64,000 nt of DNA, taken from contig CAUJCO010000004.1 in assembly GCA_963169645.1 (NCBI GenBank), forward strand, positions 93,595 through 157,594, read 5' to 3'. Below the pieces are notes generated by a model. That model did not search any database, was not told the DNA's origin, and saw nothing but the letters and a program-made list of their open reading frames with translations. This DNA comes from Bacteroidota bacterium (lineage in GTDB: Bacteria > Bacteroidota > Bacteroidia > Chitinophagales > JADIYW01). Below, one piece after another: positions 36,608 through 45,900 of this stretch. The position numbers were made by a program, and so were the translations under genes. Positions within the stretch are counted from its first letter, which is position 1. Every line of letters begins with the position of its first letter.

Positions 36608-38119
36608 ATGTCAACAGCACTTTCTTACTACTTCAATGAAGATCATGAAGTATTCAGACAAACCATTCGTCAGTTCTTGCAAACCGAAGCTATTCCGCAC
36701 ATCGACCAGTGGGAACAAGATGGAAAAATTCCGCGTGAGTTTTGGAAAAAGTTCGGTGAAATGGGCTATTTCGGCCTGTGCTATCCGGAAGCGTACGGCG
36801 GCAGCAACCTCGATTTCTTTTATAATGTCGTGATGTGCGAAGAAATTTCTAAAGTGTATTCCGGCGGATTTGCTATTACCGCAGCCGTGCAAGTATTTAT
36901 GAGTACACCTTATATTTTTCATCACGGAAGTGAATATCTAAAACAAGAATTTTTGAAACCGGCCATTGCCGGAGAAAAAATTGGTTGCATCGGCATCACC
37001 GAACCGGGTGCCGGAAGTGATGCTGCCAACATACAACTACGTGCTATAAAAGAAGGCGATTATTACATCTTAAATGGAACTAAAACATTTATCACCAATG
37101 GTGTTTATGGTCACTTTGTAATATTAGTTTGCAAAACCAATCCGGAAGCCGGAGCAGCAGGTGTAAGTTTAATTGTCGTTGATTTAAGCAGCGAAGGCAT
37201 CACCAAAAATAAATTAAAAAAATTAGGTTGGCATGCTTCCGATACAGCAGAGTTACATTTCGACAATGTGAAAGTGCCAACCAAAAATTTGTTGGGCGAA
37301 GAAGGCAAAGGTTTTTATTATTTAATGGGCGGTTTGCAAACCGAACGTTTAGGTGGTGCCATCATGGGATATGCTTCCTGCGAAGAAATGTTGAAATACG
37401 GTTTAGAATACATGAGCCAACGCAGTGCATTTGGCAGAACCATCAACAAATTTCAAGTATTGCGACATCGCGTAGCACAATTAGCATCCGAGATTGAAGC
37501 AACCAAATTTTTTGTTTTACACACATGCAGAATGCACGCCGATGGAAAATATGCCGTGAAAGAAAGTTCAATGTCTAAACTTTTAGCTTCTGAATTAGCC
37601 GACAAATGTGCTTATCAAGTATTGCAGTTTTTAGGCGGTTATGGTTATATGGAAGAATACAAAGCTGCACGTGCGTTTAGAGACTCAAGAATAGGAACAA
37701 TCGGCGGTGGCTCCTCCGAAATTATGCGCGAAATAATTGCTAAAATGGTCATTGATGATGTAGCCTATCAGAAACAAGAATCAAGTCAAGAGAGAAAAGA
37801 TATTTCAATAGATGACATTATCAATAGTTTACCATCCAGATTAAAAAAAGAAAAAGCAGATGGTGTTGAGATGCATGTTTTGTTGGAATTAGAAAATGAT
37901 TTAAATTATTTAATTGAAATTAAAAATCAAGAAGTAACAGTAAAATCTATCGAACAAAAACCAGCATCAATCGACTTAACAATAACAACAGACGCACAAA
38001 CCTATATAGATGTTGAAACCGGAAAACAAAATCCGCAAGCAGCATTTATGAGCGGAAAAATAAAAGTATCCGATTTAATGCAAATGATGAAGTTTGGCGG
38101 TCTCATGAAAAAAATGTAA
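36608..38119 (+). CDS. Acyl-CoA dehydrogenase fused to a C-terminal SCP2 domain (paralog 2)
   Basis: A 503-residue paralog of the gene at 34663 with the same architecture: dehydrogenase (GITEPGAGSDAANIQLRA, LGWHASDTAELHFDNV, FLGGYGYMEEYKAARAFRD) plus SCP2 (SLPSRLKKEKADGVEM to GKIKVSDLMQMM). E246 in the TERLGGA segment is at the isovaleryl/long-chain base position. By eye the SCP2 parts of the two paralogs are more alike than their dehydrogenase parts, pointing to gene conversion or strong constraint on SCP2. Last gene of the cluster; a terminator follows. Confidence 0.92.
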   Translation: MSTALSYYFNEDHEVFRQTIRQFLQTEAIPHIDQWEQDGKIPREFWKKFGEMGYFGLCYPEAYGGSNLDFFYNVVMCEEISKVYSGGFAITAAVQVFMSTPYIFHHGSEYLKQEFLKPAIAGEKIGCIGITEPGAGSDAANIQLRAIKEGDYYILNGTKTFITNGVYGHFVILVCKTNPEAGAAGVSLIVVDLSSEGITKNKLKKLGWHASDTAELHFDNVKVPTKNLLGEEGKGFYYLMGGLQTERLGGAIMGYASCEEMLKYGLEYMSQRSAFGRTINKFQVLRHRVAQLASEIEATKFFVLHTCRMHADGKYAVKESSMSKLLASELADKCAYQVLQFLGGYGYMEEYKAARAFRDSRIGTIGGGSSEIMREIIAKMVIDDVAYQKQESSQERKDISIDDIINSLPSRLKKEKADGVEMHVLLELENDLNYLIEIKNQEVTVKSIEQKPASIDLTITTDAQTYIDVETGKQNPQAAFMSGKIKVSDLMQMMKFGGLMKKM

Positions 38120-38122
38120 AAT

Positions 38123-38144
38123 ATCCTTGATTATTATCAAGGAT
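38123..38144 (+). terminator. Terminator of the acyl-CoA catabolic cluster
   Basis: ATCCTTGAT (38123-38131), a 4-base loop and ATCAAGGAT (38136-38144), 3 bases after the dehydrogenase stop codon, with a short T-run. Confidence 0.75.
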
Positions 38145-38193
38145 TTAAAGTATAATTAACAACTTTACCGTTTTTTACCTGCGTGATACACCG

Positions 38194-38201
38194 TAATTTT
38201 G
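38194..38201 (+). promoter_or_regulatory. -7 box of the PDZ protein gene
   Basis: TAATTTTG matches TAnnTTTG, 13 bases before the ATG at 38215. It lies between partly complementary GCGTGATACAC and GTGTTACACGC arms (38181-38212), which could form an operator or a hairpin. Confidence 0.45.
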
Positions 38202-38214
38202 TGTTACACGCAAC

Positions 38215-39045
38215 ATGAAATATTTACTATCTATTTTTATCGGGTTGTTCTATTGCTTAACAACCGCGTACACGCCGAGTGCCAAAATTGGCGGAATTGG
38301 CGGCCAAGCTATATTTGATTCAACTGCACAACGCTTTAAAATCAAATCGTTGGAAATAAATCATTACCTCAATGCACAGAGCATTCGTCCGGGTGATTTG
38401 ATTATTGAAATTGATAAAGTACCGATTCATAAAAAATCGTATGGTGAAGTGCTAAAGTTAGTACAAGGAAACATCGGCACACCGATGAGTTTAAAAGTGT
38501 TGCGTTACAATGCAATTGAAAAATATTATGAAATCAATCGTATTCGTGTTACGTTAGATATGAATCCAACTTGGTGGTCTGTTCCTGATTATACGTATTA
38601 TAATTTGCAAGATGGCATTAATTACACCATCACGCAATTAAAACAAAATGCAAAGTATGCAATGGATACCATAAAGATTCCAAATTCATCGAACGTATAT
38701 TATGGAAACTATAATATCAATGGTGCATACGAATCTGTATTTATAAAGAACACACAAAATGGCAAATACACCTGGAGTTGTGGTTTTATAAAAACCGATG
38801 ATAAAAATAAAGCAATGGGAATGTATAATTACTTAGTAATGCAACTACGAAATTACAATGTAAAAAATGCTAAACTTTCTAAGATTGAAAACATTACGAG
38901 TGAATGGAAAACATTCAACATTAAAGCAAAAGAAGTTGCCGATGTTGCACTGACCAATTTTAATATGGATGTGAAATTGACGAAAGAATACGACAAAGAT
39001 GAAAAGGCTGAACTTTGGAAAGTAAATCTAGAAGTTAAGATTTAA
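38215..39045 (+). CDS. Secreted PDZ-domain protein
   Basis: A 276-residue product with an N-terminal signal peptide (MKYLLSIFIGLFYCLTTAYT). A PDZ domain follows (about 22-110), with IRPGDLIIEIDKVPIHKKSYGEVLKLVQGNIGTPMSLKVLR as its core, and then a C-terminal region of unknown fold. There is no protease domain, so it is likely a periplasmic binding or scaffold protein. The 3' end overlaps the convergent WbqC-like gene by 11 bases. Confidence 0.82.
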   Translation: MKYLLSIFIGLFYCLTTAYTPSAKIGGIGGQAIFDSTAQRFKIKSLEINHYLNAQSIRPGDLIIEIDKVPIHKKSYGEVLKLVQGNIGTPMSLKVLRYNAIEKYYEINRIRVTLDMNPTWWSVPDYTYYNLQDGINYTITQLKQNAKYAMDTIKIPNSSNVYYGNYNINGAYESVFIKNTQNGKYTWSCGFIKTDDKNKAMGMYNYLVMQLRNYNVKNAKLSKIENITSEWKTFNIKAKEVADVALTNFNMDVKLTKEYDKDEKAELWKVNLEVKI

Positions 39046-39661
39046 ATCGCATCGAATTCAATATTTCTTGGCTCTTATTTCCGGCATTAAACAACACATC
39101 AAACACCGATAAATCAGATATAAAAGGCATTCTGTCGTTAAATACTTGCGTATATTCCGGAAAAAATTCTACCTGATTATTTCTAGGTAAGATAAAATTT
39201 CTTCTATCTAACATCGATGTTTCATCTTGTTTAAAATAACGTTCCGAAAATTGAAACGGAATATCCTTTTTTAAGATACTTAAAATGGTTTTAAAAAGTG
39301 CCACATTATATTCCGATAGAAATTCAAATTTTGTAGTATAAAAAGATTGAAATCTATCTTCGTAATATTCAAAAAAAGGAGAACGACTATAACAAGAAAT
39401 TAAACTTTGCCAATGCAAACTTTGCCAATCTTCTTTGTATGAAATACGTACATCTTTCATTGCCGCATGCTGATTCTTTCCACTTTCTAACGGAATACTT
39501 AAACGCAATAATCCATTCGCACTCAAAATATGTGCTCTGTTTCTATAACTGCGTTTCACATAATGTTCGTGCATATCAAAACAAACAGTATCAGCACTTA
39601 ATAAAATTTTCCAGTAAGAACACGAGCCTACATATTGTGGCTCTATCAATATAGTTTGCAT
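39035..39661 (-). CDS. WbqC-like family protein
   Basis: A 208-residue protein starting MQTILIEPQYVGSCSYWKILL. The N-terminal EPQYxGSxxYW pattern, followed by YVKRSYRNRAHILSANGLLRLSIPLE, is characteristic of the WbqC family, found in O-antigen and other glycan loci. The biochemical role is not established. The ATG at 39661 is preferred over a frame five codons longer because a -7 box sits just 4 bases upstream. Confidence 0.82.
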   Translation of the reverse strand: MQTILIEPQYVGSCSYWKILLSADTVCFDMHEHYVKRSYRNRAHILSANGLLRLSIPLESGKNQHAAMKDVRISYKEDWQSLHWQSLISCYSRSPFFEYYEDRFQSFYTTKFEFLSEYNVALFKTILSILKKDIPFQFSERYFKQDETSMLDRRNFILPRNNQVEFFPEYTQVFNDRMPFISDLSVFDVLFNAGNKSQEILNSMRFKS

Positions 39662-39665
39662 AGCA

Positions 39666-39673
39666 CAAAGATA
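39666..39673 (-). promoter_or_regulatory. -7 box abutting the WbqC-like start
   Basis: TATCTTTG on the minus strand fits TAnnTTTG and ends 4 bases before the ATG, predicting a leaderless mRNA. Confidence 0.5.
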
Positions 39674-39781
39674 CACATCCTTTTGTTGTTATAAAGTAGA
39701 TGCATGGCAGATTAAGTTCAAATAGAATCAATTTAAAATGAACATAAAAATGAAATCATAAATAATACCTATTTTCGTAGT

Positions 39782-40663
39782 ATGCAATGGATTAGCACAC
39801 ACCTATTATTCCTGTTTATAAAGCTCCTTTCCTTTTTACCATTCAGTATATTATTTATTTTATCTGATATCATTTATTTTATTTTAAATAGGCTATATGC
39901 TTATCGAAAAACAACTATTGATATCAATCTAATGAATGCATTTCCGCATAAGAGAAGTCAAGAATTATGGTACATCCGAAGCAAATACTATCACTATCTT
40001 TCTGATTTATTGGTGGAAACTATCAAGAGTTTTTCTATATCTCAACAAGAATTAAAACACAGAATACAAATTCATCACGAAAGCTATGAATTACTGCGTA
40101 CACAAGAAAAAAAAGGAAAACATATTTTTATTGTGTTAGGTCATTATGGCAATTGGGAATGGACTTCTCTCCTTGCCGGATTAAAAACTAACTTGCCATT
40201 TTATGCATTGTATGCACCATCTAAAAATAAGACGTTTGATGCCTTATTGCAAAAAAACAGAGCTCGGTTCGGTGCTCAATTAATTGCAACCAATCAAATA
40301 AAAACATTATACACACACTTACAAAAACAACCATCAATGGTGGCATTTTTAGCCGATCAAACACCGGTTGATACCGAAAATGCATACTGGACAAAGTTCA
40401 TGAGTTTAAACACACCGTTTCACAAAGGTTTTAATACGTTGGCAATTCGCACCGATGCAATTGTACTGTATGCATCTATTCAAAAAATAAATAGAGGCTA
40501 TTATGAGGTACATTTAAAACCTATCACGAAGCAGGCTTCACAAACAACAGAAAATGAAATAGCCGAAAAATATGTTCGTTTACTTGAAACAGATATACAA
40601 CACAGACCGGAATATTGGTTGTGGAGCCATCGCAGATGGAAACGTGCCGGAATAAATTATTAG
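39782..40663 (+). CDS. LpxL/HtrB-type lipid A acyltransferase
   Basis: A 293-residue inner-membrane acyltransferase. The N-terminal membrane segment (LLFLFIKLLSFLPFSILFILSDIIYFIL) is followed by the H-x4-E catalytic motif in VLGHYGNWEWTSLLAG, the substrate-binding region FLADQTPVDTENAYW and the C-terminal RPEYWLWSHRRWKR motif of the family. It probably adds a secondary acyl chain to lipid A or a related lipid. A weak -7 box, TATTTTCG, ends 4 bases before the ATG. It sits with polysaccharide-type genes. Confidence 0.9.
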   Translation: MQWISTHLLFLFIKLLSFLPFSILFILSDIIYFILNRLYAYRKTTIDINLMNAFPHKRSQELWYIRSKYYHYLSDLLVETIKSFSISQQELKHRIQIHHESYELLRTQEKKGKHIFIVLGHYGNWEWTSLLAGLKTNLPFYALYAPSKNKTFDALLQKNRARFGAQLIATNQIKTLYTHLQKQPSMVAFLADQTPVDTENAYWTKFMSLNTPFHKGFNTLAIRTDAIVLYASIQKINRGYYEVHLKPITKQASQTTENEIAEKYVRLLETDIQHRPEYWLWSHRRWKRAGINY

Positions 40664-40691
40664 CAATAACGCGTAAGTAACAAGTAATAAG

Positions 40692-40699
40692 TATCTTTG
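40692..40699 (+). promoter_or_regulatory. -7 box abutting the glycosyltransferase start
   Basis: TATCTTTG fits TAnnTTTG and ends 6 bases before the ATG at 40706. It also shows that the upstream TTG at 40697 is part of the promoter rather than a start codon. Confidence 0.5.
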
Positions 40700-40705
40700 T
40701 TTAGC

Positions 40706-41743
40706 ATGATGTTTCAACCAAAAGTTGCAGTCGTTATTTTAAATTACAATGGAAAACATTGGTTACAACAATTTTTACCCAATGTATTGCAATATTCAAC
40801 TGCACCCAATGTAACAATTTATGTTGCCGACAATGCCTCAACCGATGACTCGGTATCGTATATACAAACAAATTTCCCAACGGTTAAAATCATACAAAAT
40901 GCAGTAAACACAGGCTATGCAGGTGGTTACAACGAAGCCTTAAAACAAGTACAAAGTGATTATTATGTGTTATTAAATTCCGATGTAGAAGTAAGTGCAA
41001 ATTGGATTGAAAACACCATTCACTACATGCAACAAGATGATTTGATTGCTGCTTGTCAACCAAAAATAGTATCCTATCACGAAAAAAATAAGTTTGAATA
41101 CGCCGGAGCTGCCGGTGGATTTATTGATAAATATGGTTATCCATTTTGCAGAGGTAGAATGTTTGACACCTGCGAAACAGACAACGGACAATACAACACA
41201 AGTGACGAAATATTTTGGGCAAGTGGTGCTTGTTTGTTCATACGCGCAAGCTTGTTTCATGAAGTAGGCGGCTTGGATGCCGATTTTTTTGCACACATGG
41301 AAGAGATTGATTTGTGTTGGAGATTGAAAAATTTGGGCTATAAAATTTGTTATTGTGCAGAAAGTACCGTGTATCATGTAGGTGGTGGCACATTAAACAA
41401 AAGCAACCCTAAAAAAACATTTTTAAATTTCAGAAACAATCGTGCTTTATTGCATAAAAACTACGATGCAAATACATTAAAAAAAATAGAAAAAACAAGA
41501 AATTTTTTAGATTTAATTGCTTGGATAAAAGCTGTTCTATCGGGAAATTTTGAAGAAGCAAAAGCTATTAAAGCAGCCTTAGCTGAATATCAACACAACA
41601 AAGAAAAATGGAATCGTAAACAATTATCAAATGAACAATTAAAATCAGTTGCATCGCCAAATAAAATTGGTATTTTTAACGGCAGCATTGTATTACTTTA
41701 TTTTTTAAAACGAATTAAAAAATATAGTCAATTAAAATGGTAA
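40706..41743 (+). CDS. Glycosyltransferase family 2
   Basis: An enzyme of about 345 residues with the GT-A fold. Motifs are VAVVILNYNGKHWLQQFLP, YVADNASTDDSV, YYVLLNSDVEV (the DxD-type nucleotide-sugar/metal site appears as NSDVE) and FWASGACLFIRASLFHEVGGLDADFFAHMEEIDLCWRL, typical of rhamnosyl- or galactofuranosyl-like GT2 enzymes. Acceptor and sugar are unknown. The start is one of two adjacent ATGs (40706 or 40709). A 65-bp palindromic repeat lies just after the stop. Confidence 0.92.
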   Translation: MMFQPKVAVVILNYNGKHWLQQFLPNVLQYSTAPNVTIYVADNASTDDSVSYIQTNFPTVKIIQNAVNTGYAGGYNEALKQVQSDYYVLLNSDVEVSANWIENTIHYMQQDDLIAACQPKIVSYHEKNKFEYAGAAGGFIDKYGYPFCRGRMFDTCETDNGQYNTSDEIFWASGACLFIRASLFHEVGGLDADFFAHMEEIDLCWRLKNLGYKICYCAESTVYHVGGGTLNKSNPKKTFLNFRNNRALLHKNYDANTLKKIEKTRNFLDLIAWIKAVLSGNFEEAKAIKAALAEYQHNKEKWNRKQLSNEQLKSVASPNKIGIFNGSIVLLYFLKRIKKYSQLKW

Positions 41744-41745
41744 AA

Positions 41746-41810
41746 ATCATTCCAACAAAAGTGGGAATCTCCTATTAATCAGCATAAGATTCCCTTTTAC
41801 AAGGAATGAC
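41746..41810. repeat. 65-bp palindromic repeat element (copy 1)
   Basis: The left arm ATCATTCCAACAAAAGTGGG starts at 41746 and continues AATCT. Its inverted counterpart begins AGATTCCC and ends GGAATGAC at 41810. Same length and arms as elements at 56901-56965 and 57046-57110. Being 2 bases after a stop codon, it may also serve as a terminator. Confidence 0.75.
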
Positions 41811-41852
41811 ATTAAACCCATACAACTAATAACAAATAACTTATAACTCAAA

Positions 41853-42755
41853 ATGAAAGTTCTCATCATTGGCGCATCAGGATTAGTAGGCTCAAATTGC
41901 TTGCGTTATTTTAAAGAAAAAGGTATGGATTGCGTGGGCACATATTTTTCATACGAAGCCAGCGACACTGTTTTTTTTGATACATTACATATAGAAAATG
42001 AAGGCAACTTTGATGTAAAAGCATTTCAGCCCAACGTTATTGTGCATTGTGGTGCATTAACACATGTAGATTACTGCGAACAACACGAACAAGAAAGTTA
42101 TGAGAAAACAGTCGTCTCTACTTTAAATATTATTGAATTAGCAAAAGAATTAAATGCAAAGTTGGTGTTTATTTCTACCGATTATATTTTTGATGGCGAA
42201 AACGGTCCATACCAAGAAACGGATGCTATTCATCCATTATCTATTTATGGCAGACATAAATTAGAAGCCGAACAAGCTGTAATTGCGGCTGGTTCTGGGA
42301 ATATCGTATTGCGTATTACCAATGTGTATGGCGATGAAGAACGCGGCAAAAATTTTGTTTCCAGAATTATCGACCAGATATTAGAACAACAAAAACTCAC
42401 CTTGCGTTTGCCCATAGATCAATATGCAACACCGATTAATGCGTTCGATATTGCCCGTTGCTTGTATCTTTTATTGCAAGATGGAAAAAATGGAATTTAC
42501 CATATAGCCGGTACAGATTATATGAACCGTGTGCAGTTGGCACTCACTATATTAAAATATTTTCCGGATGCCACCTACGAATTAATTCCACTCACTACGG
42601 AACAAATCAATGCACCGGCACCACGCCCTTTGCAAGGTGGATTAAAAAACAAAAAATTTATGGCGGAATATCCCGATTTTCGTTTTTCTACAGTGGATGA
42701 TTATGTCAATTACAGAAGCATCGCATTTGCTATGAATGAAGAGGATGGAAATTAA
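41853..42755 (+). CDS. RmlD-like NAD(P)-dependent sugar-nucleotide reductase
   Basis: A 300-residue short-chain dehydrogenase of the extended, RmlD-substrate-binding type. It has the Rossmann motif MKVLIIGASGLVGSNCLRYF, then VIVHCGALTHVDYCE, VFISTDYIFDG and the catalytic YGRHKLEAE (YxxxK). The family includes dTDP-4-dehydrorhamnose reductase, but SAM-synthetase MAT2B-like and other members look similar, so the substrate is open. It adjoins the tracrRNA of the CRISPR locus, tail to tail. Confidence 0.85.
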   Translation: MKVLIIGASGLVGSNCLRYFKEKGMDCVGTYFSYEASDTVFFDTLHIENEGNFDVKAFQPNVIVHCGALTHVDYCEQHEQESYEKTVVSTLNIIELAKELNAKLVFISTDYIFDGENGPYQETDAIHPLSIYGRHKLEAEQAVIAAGSGNIVLRITNVYGDEERGKNFVSRIIDQILEQQKLTLRLPIDQYATPINAFDIARCLYLLLQDGKNGIYHIAGTDYMNRVQLALTILKYFPDATYELIPLTTEQINAPAPRPLQGGLKNKKFMAEYPDFRFSTVDDYVNYRSIAFAMNEEDGN

Positions 42756-42806
42756 TAATCATCCATCTTCTATACATATTTTTATCAAGAATTTTACTAT
42801 TACAAT

Positions 42807-42890
42807 AAAAAAAAGTTCCACGGAGTACGCAGAACTTAAGATTTAATCTTCGGCTTATAGCCTTATTGTGAAAAGATTTTAATTGTGTAG
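42807..42890 (-). ncRNA. tracrRNA of the type II-C CRISPR-Cas9 system
   Basis: Read on the minus strand the RNA has, in order: an antirepeat (42865-42888) ACACAATT-AAAATC-TTT-TCACAAT; a nexus hairpin AAGGCTATAAGCCG (42851-42864); a second hairpin around 42838-42850 (AAGAT/ATCTT); and a terminator with stem AAGTTC/GAACTT (42813-42837) and eight Us. The antirepeat pairs with the 5' end of the minus-strand repeat (GUUGUGAUUUGAUUUUAAAU...) by segments of 8, 6 and 6 base pairs, with a single-A bulge and a 3x3 internal loop. AAGGC directly after the antirepeat is typical of tracrRNAs. It is divergent from cas9. Confidence 0.88.
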
Positions 42891-42892
42891 TA

Positions 42893-42900
42893 CAAATATA
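42893..42900 (-). promoter_or_regulatory. -7 box of the tracrRNA promoter
   Basis: TATATTTG on the minus strand fits TAnnTTTG exactly and lies 4 bases before the antirepeat, so transcription would begin near its first base. A weaker plus-strand TAATTTAG (42914-42921) may serve cas9. Confidence 0.6.
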
Positions 42901-42941
42901 TAAAATAGTTTTTTAATTTAGTACATATAACAATAAAAATT

Positions 42942-45900
42942 ATGGAAAAAATAATTGGTCTAGATTTAGGAACAAACTCAATTGGTTGGGCAATTAGAGA
43001 CACAACAAATACACAAAATCAAATAATAGATAAAGGTGTTTTAACTTTTGAAAAAGGTGTGGACGAAGTTAAAGGAATTGAATTTCCTATGGTACAAAAA
43101 CGAACAGAAAGTAGAGGAAAGAGAAGAAATTATCAAGCTGAAAAATATAGAAAATGGGCTTTATTAGAAATACTGATTGAGAACAACATGTGTCCACTTT
43201 CAATTGATGAATTAAATGAATGGAAACATTATACAAAAGGTATTGGTAGAAAATACCCTCAGAGTACAAAGTTTATTAATTGGCTACGTTTTGATTTTAA
43301 TGGAGATGGAAAACCGGATTTCGAATTATTTAATGCTGATAAAAATGAAAGTTATTACTTATTCCGAAAGTTAATTATAAATAAAGATGAGAAATATCAA
43401 AAAATATTTCAAGATAATCCACATATAATTGGAAGAATATTTTATCAATTAGTACAACGCAGAGGCTACAATAATTTACAAGATTTAGAAGATGATGAAG
43501 AAGCACAAAAGGAAAGTAAGACAATAATGGAAGGAGGTGGCGATGCTGGTGCTATTGGAGTCAATGAAATTAGACCATTCATAGATAAATATAAAACATT
43601 AGGAGCTGCTTTATATCATTTACAAAAAGAAACCAATGCACGAATCAGAAAAAGATACAACCTACGTTCTGATTTTGAAAAAGAAATAGAAGAAATATGT
43701 AAAGTACAACAACTTGAACATTTAACTGACAAAATAAAAAATGCCATTATTTGGCAACGTCCATTAAGAACCCAAAAAGGAAACGTTGGTTTATGTACTT
43801 ACTTAAAAAACAAACGTAGATGCCCTATCAGCCATCCATTTTATGAAGAATATCGAACTTGGATTTTTATAAATAATCTAAAAATAAAACCAATCGACAA
43901 TACTAAAAATGTTAATGATTTAAAACCTTTAAATTTTGTATTAAAAGAAATTGTTTATCCAATTTTTTATAAAGCTAGTGCTGATTTTAAACTAAGTAGT
44001 ATAAATAAAGAATTAAAAAAGGTTGGTTATCAAATTGGTGCAAATTTCCTAGATGACACTAAGGTAATAAGTTGCAGTTTATTAAATTCATTCAAAGATA
44101 TATTTGGAGAAGATTGGAAGAATAAATTAGATTGGCAAAATTCGTTTGAAAATAAACCAAAATCTACTAATTGTAAATATAGTGCTGAAGACCTTTGGCA
44201 TTTACATTTTTCTAAAGGAGCTAATAAAAAAGATAAAATACAACCACATATCTTTCTAAAAGAATTTGCAATAAATAATTTAAAACTTGAAGAAGAAAAA
44301 GCTATTAAGTTTTCTAAAATTAGATTACAGCAAGGTTATGCAACACTTAGTCTTAATGCAATTAAACGAATTTTACCTTACCTTCAACAAGGTTTTATAT
44401 ATAGTCATGCTGTGTATTTAGCCAATATGGATAAAGTAATGAATATCAATGATATTAGCAGTGAAGTTATTTCGAATTTTAGTAAAGTTATTAACGATGT
44501 AATTATTGAAGATAAAAGAGAAAGGGTAAAATTTGAAATTTTAAATGGACTAATCACTCAATATTTTGAAAATAAAGAAAATTTTATCAGTAATAAACTA
44601 GAAATAATACAACAGAAAATTATTGAAGTTTATGGTGAAAAAACATGGCAAAAATTTGGCTTGCAACATCAGATAAATATCGAAAATGAAATAATTAATG
44701 AAATTGAAACTTTAATAAAATCAGCAAAAAGCAAACCTGAAAATAATTATTTAAAAACTGCAAGACTACACGATAAAATATTTCAACATTTACAAGATAC
44801 TTATGATATTCCTTTAGAGAATAAAAAATATCTTTGGCATCCATCTGAACAAGAAACCTATCCAAATGCACCAATTAGAAATGATAAAAAAATATTAGGC
44901 AATCCAGAACCTATCAGCAAAGGTTTTAAAAACCCAATGGCTTTAAAAACACTACATCAATTAAAACACCTTATTAATTATTTAATTGAAAATGACAAAA
45001 TAGACGAAAACACCAGAGTAGTAATTGAAACAGCTCGTGAATTAAATAATGCCAATGTAAGAAAAGCAATAGAAAGATGGCAAAGAAATAGAGAGGCAGA
45101 AAATGCTGCTTATCTAAAAAAAATAAAAGAATTTTACAATGAAAAATTCGCATTATTTGCTCCAAATGATGTAAAAAATTTAATAGATAAAGTTCGATTA
45201 TGGACAGAACAAAATTATCAATGTTTGTACACTGGAAAAACGATAGAAATAGCAGATTTGCTAAATGGAACAATGTATGATTATGAACACACTATTCCGG
45301 CAAGTATGAGTTTTGATAATGAATTAAAGAACTTAACCATTGCAGAAAAAAAATACAATCAACAAATTAAAGGAAAAAAAATACCGTATGATTGTCCAAA
45401 CTATGATACTGATAACACTATAGATGGAATTACATACACAGCAATTCTGCCAAGATTAGAAGTAATGAAAAAGAAAGTAGAAGAATTAGAGAAATTGTAT
45501 GCAGAATGGAAAACTAAAACATCTGACAAAAAAGATATAAAAGACAATATATTAATCCGTAGGCACTATATCAAATTCGATTTAGATTATTGGCGACACA
45601 AATACAAATCATTCACTCAAACAGAATATAAAGCTGGTTGGCGTAACAGTCAATTAAGAGATACACAAACAATTACAAAATATGCAATACCTTATTTAAA
45701 AACTATATTCAATAAGGTAGAGGCACAAAAAGGTAATATAACAGCTGATTTCAGAAAAATTTATAAAATACAACCACGTTTTGAAAAGAAAGAACGCACC
45801 AAACACAGTCATCATGCTATTGACGCAGCTGTATTAACACTAATACCACCTGCAACTATTAGAGATAAAATTTTATTACGTTATAATGAAGATAATGAAC

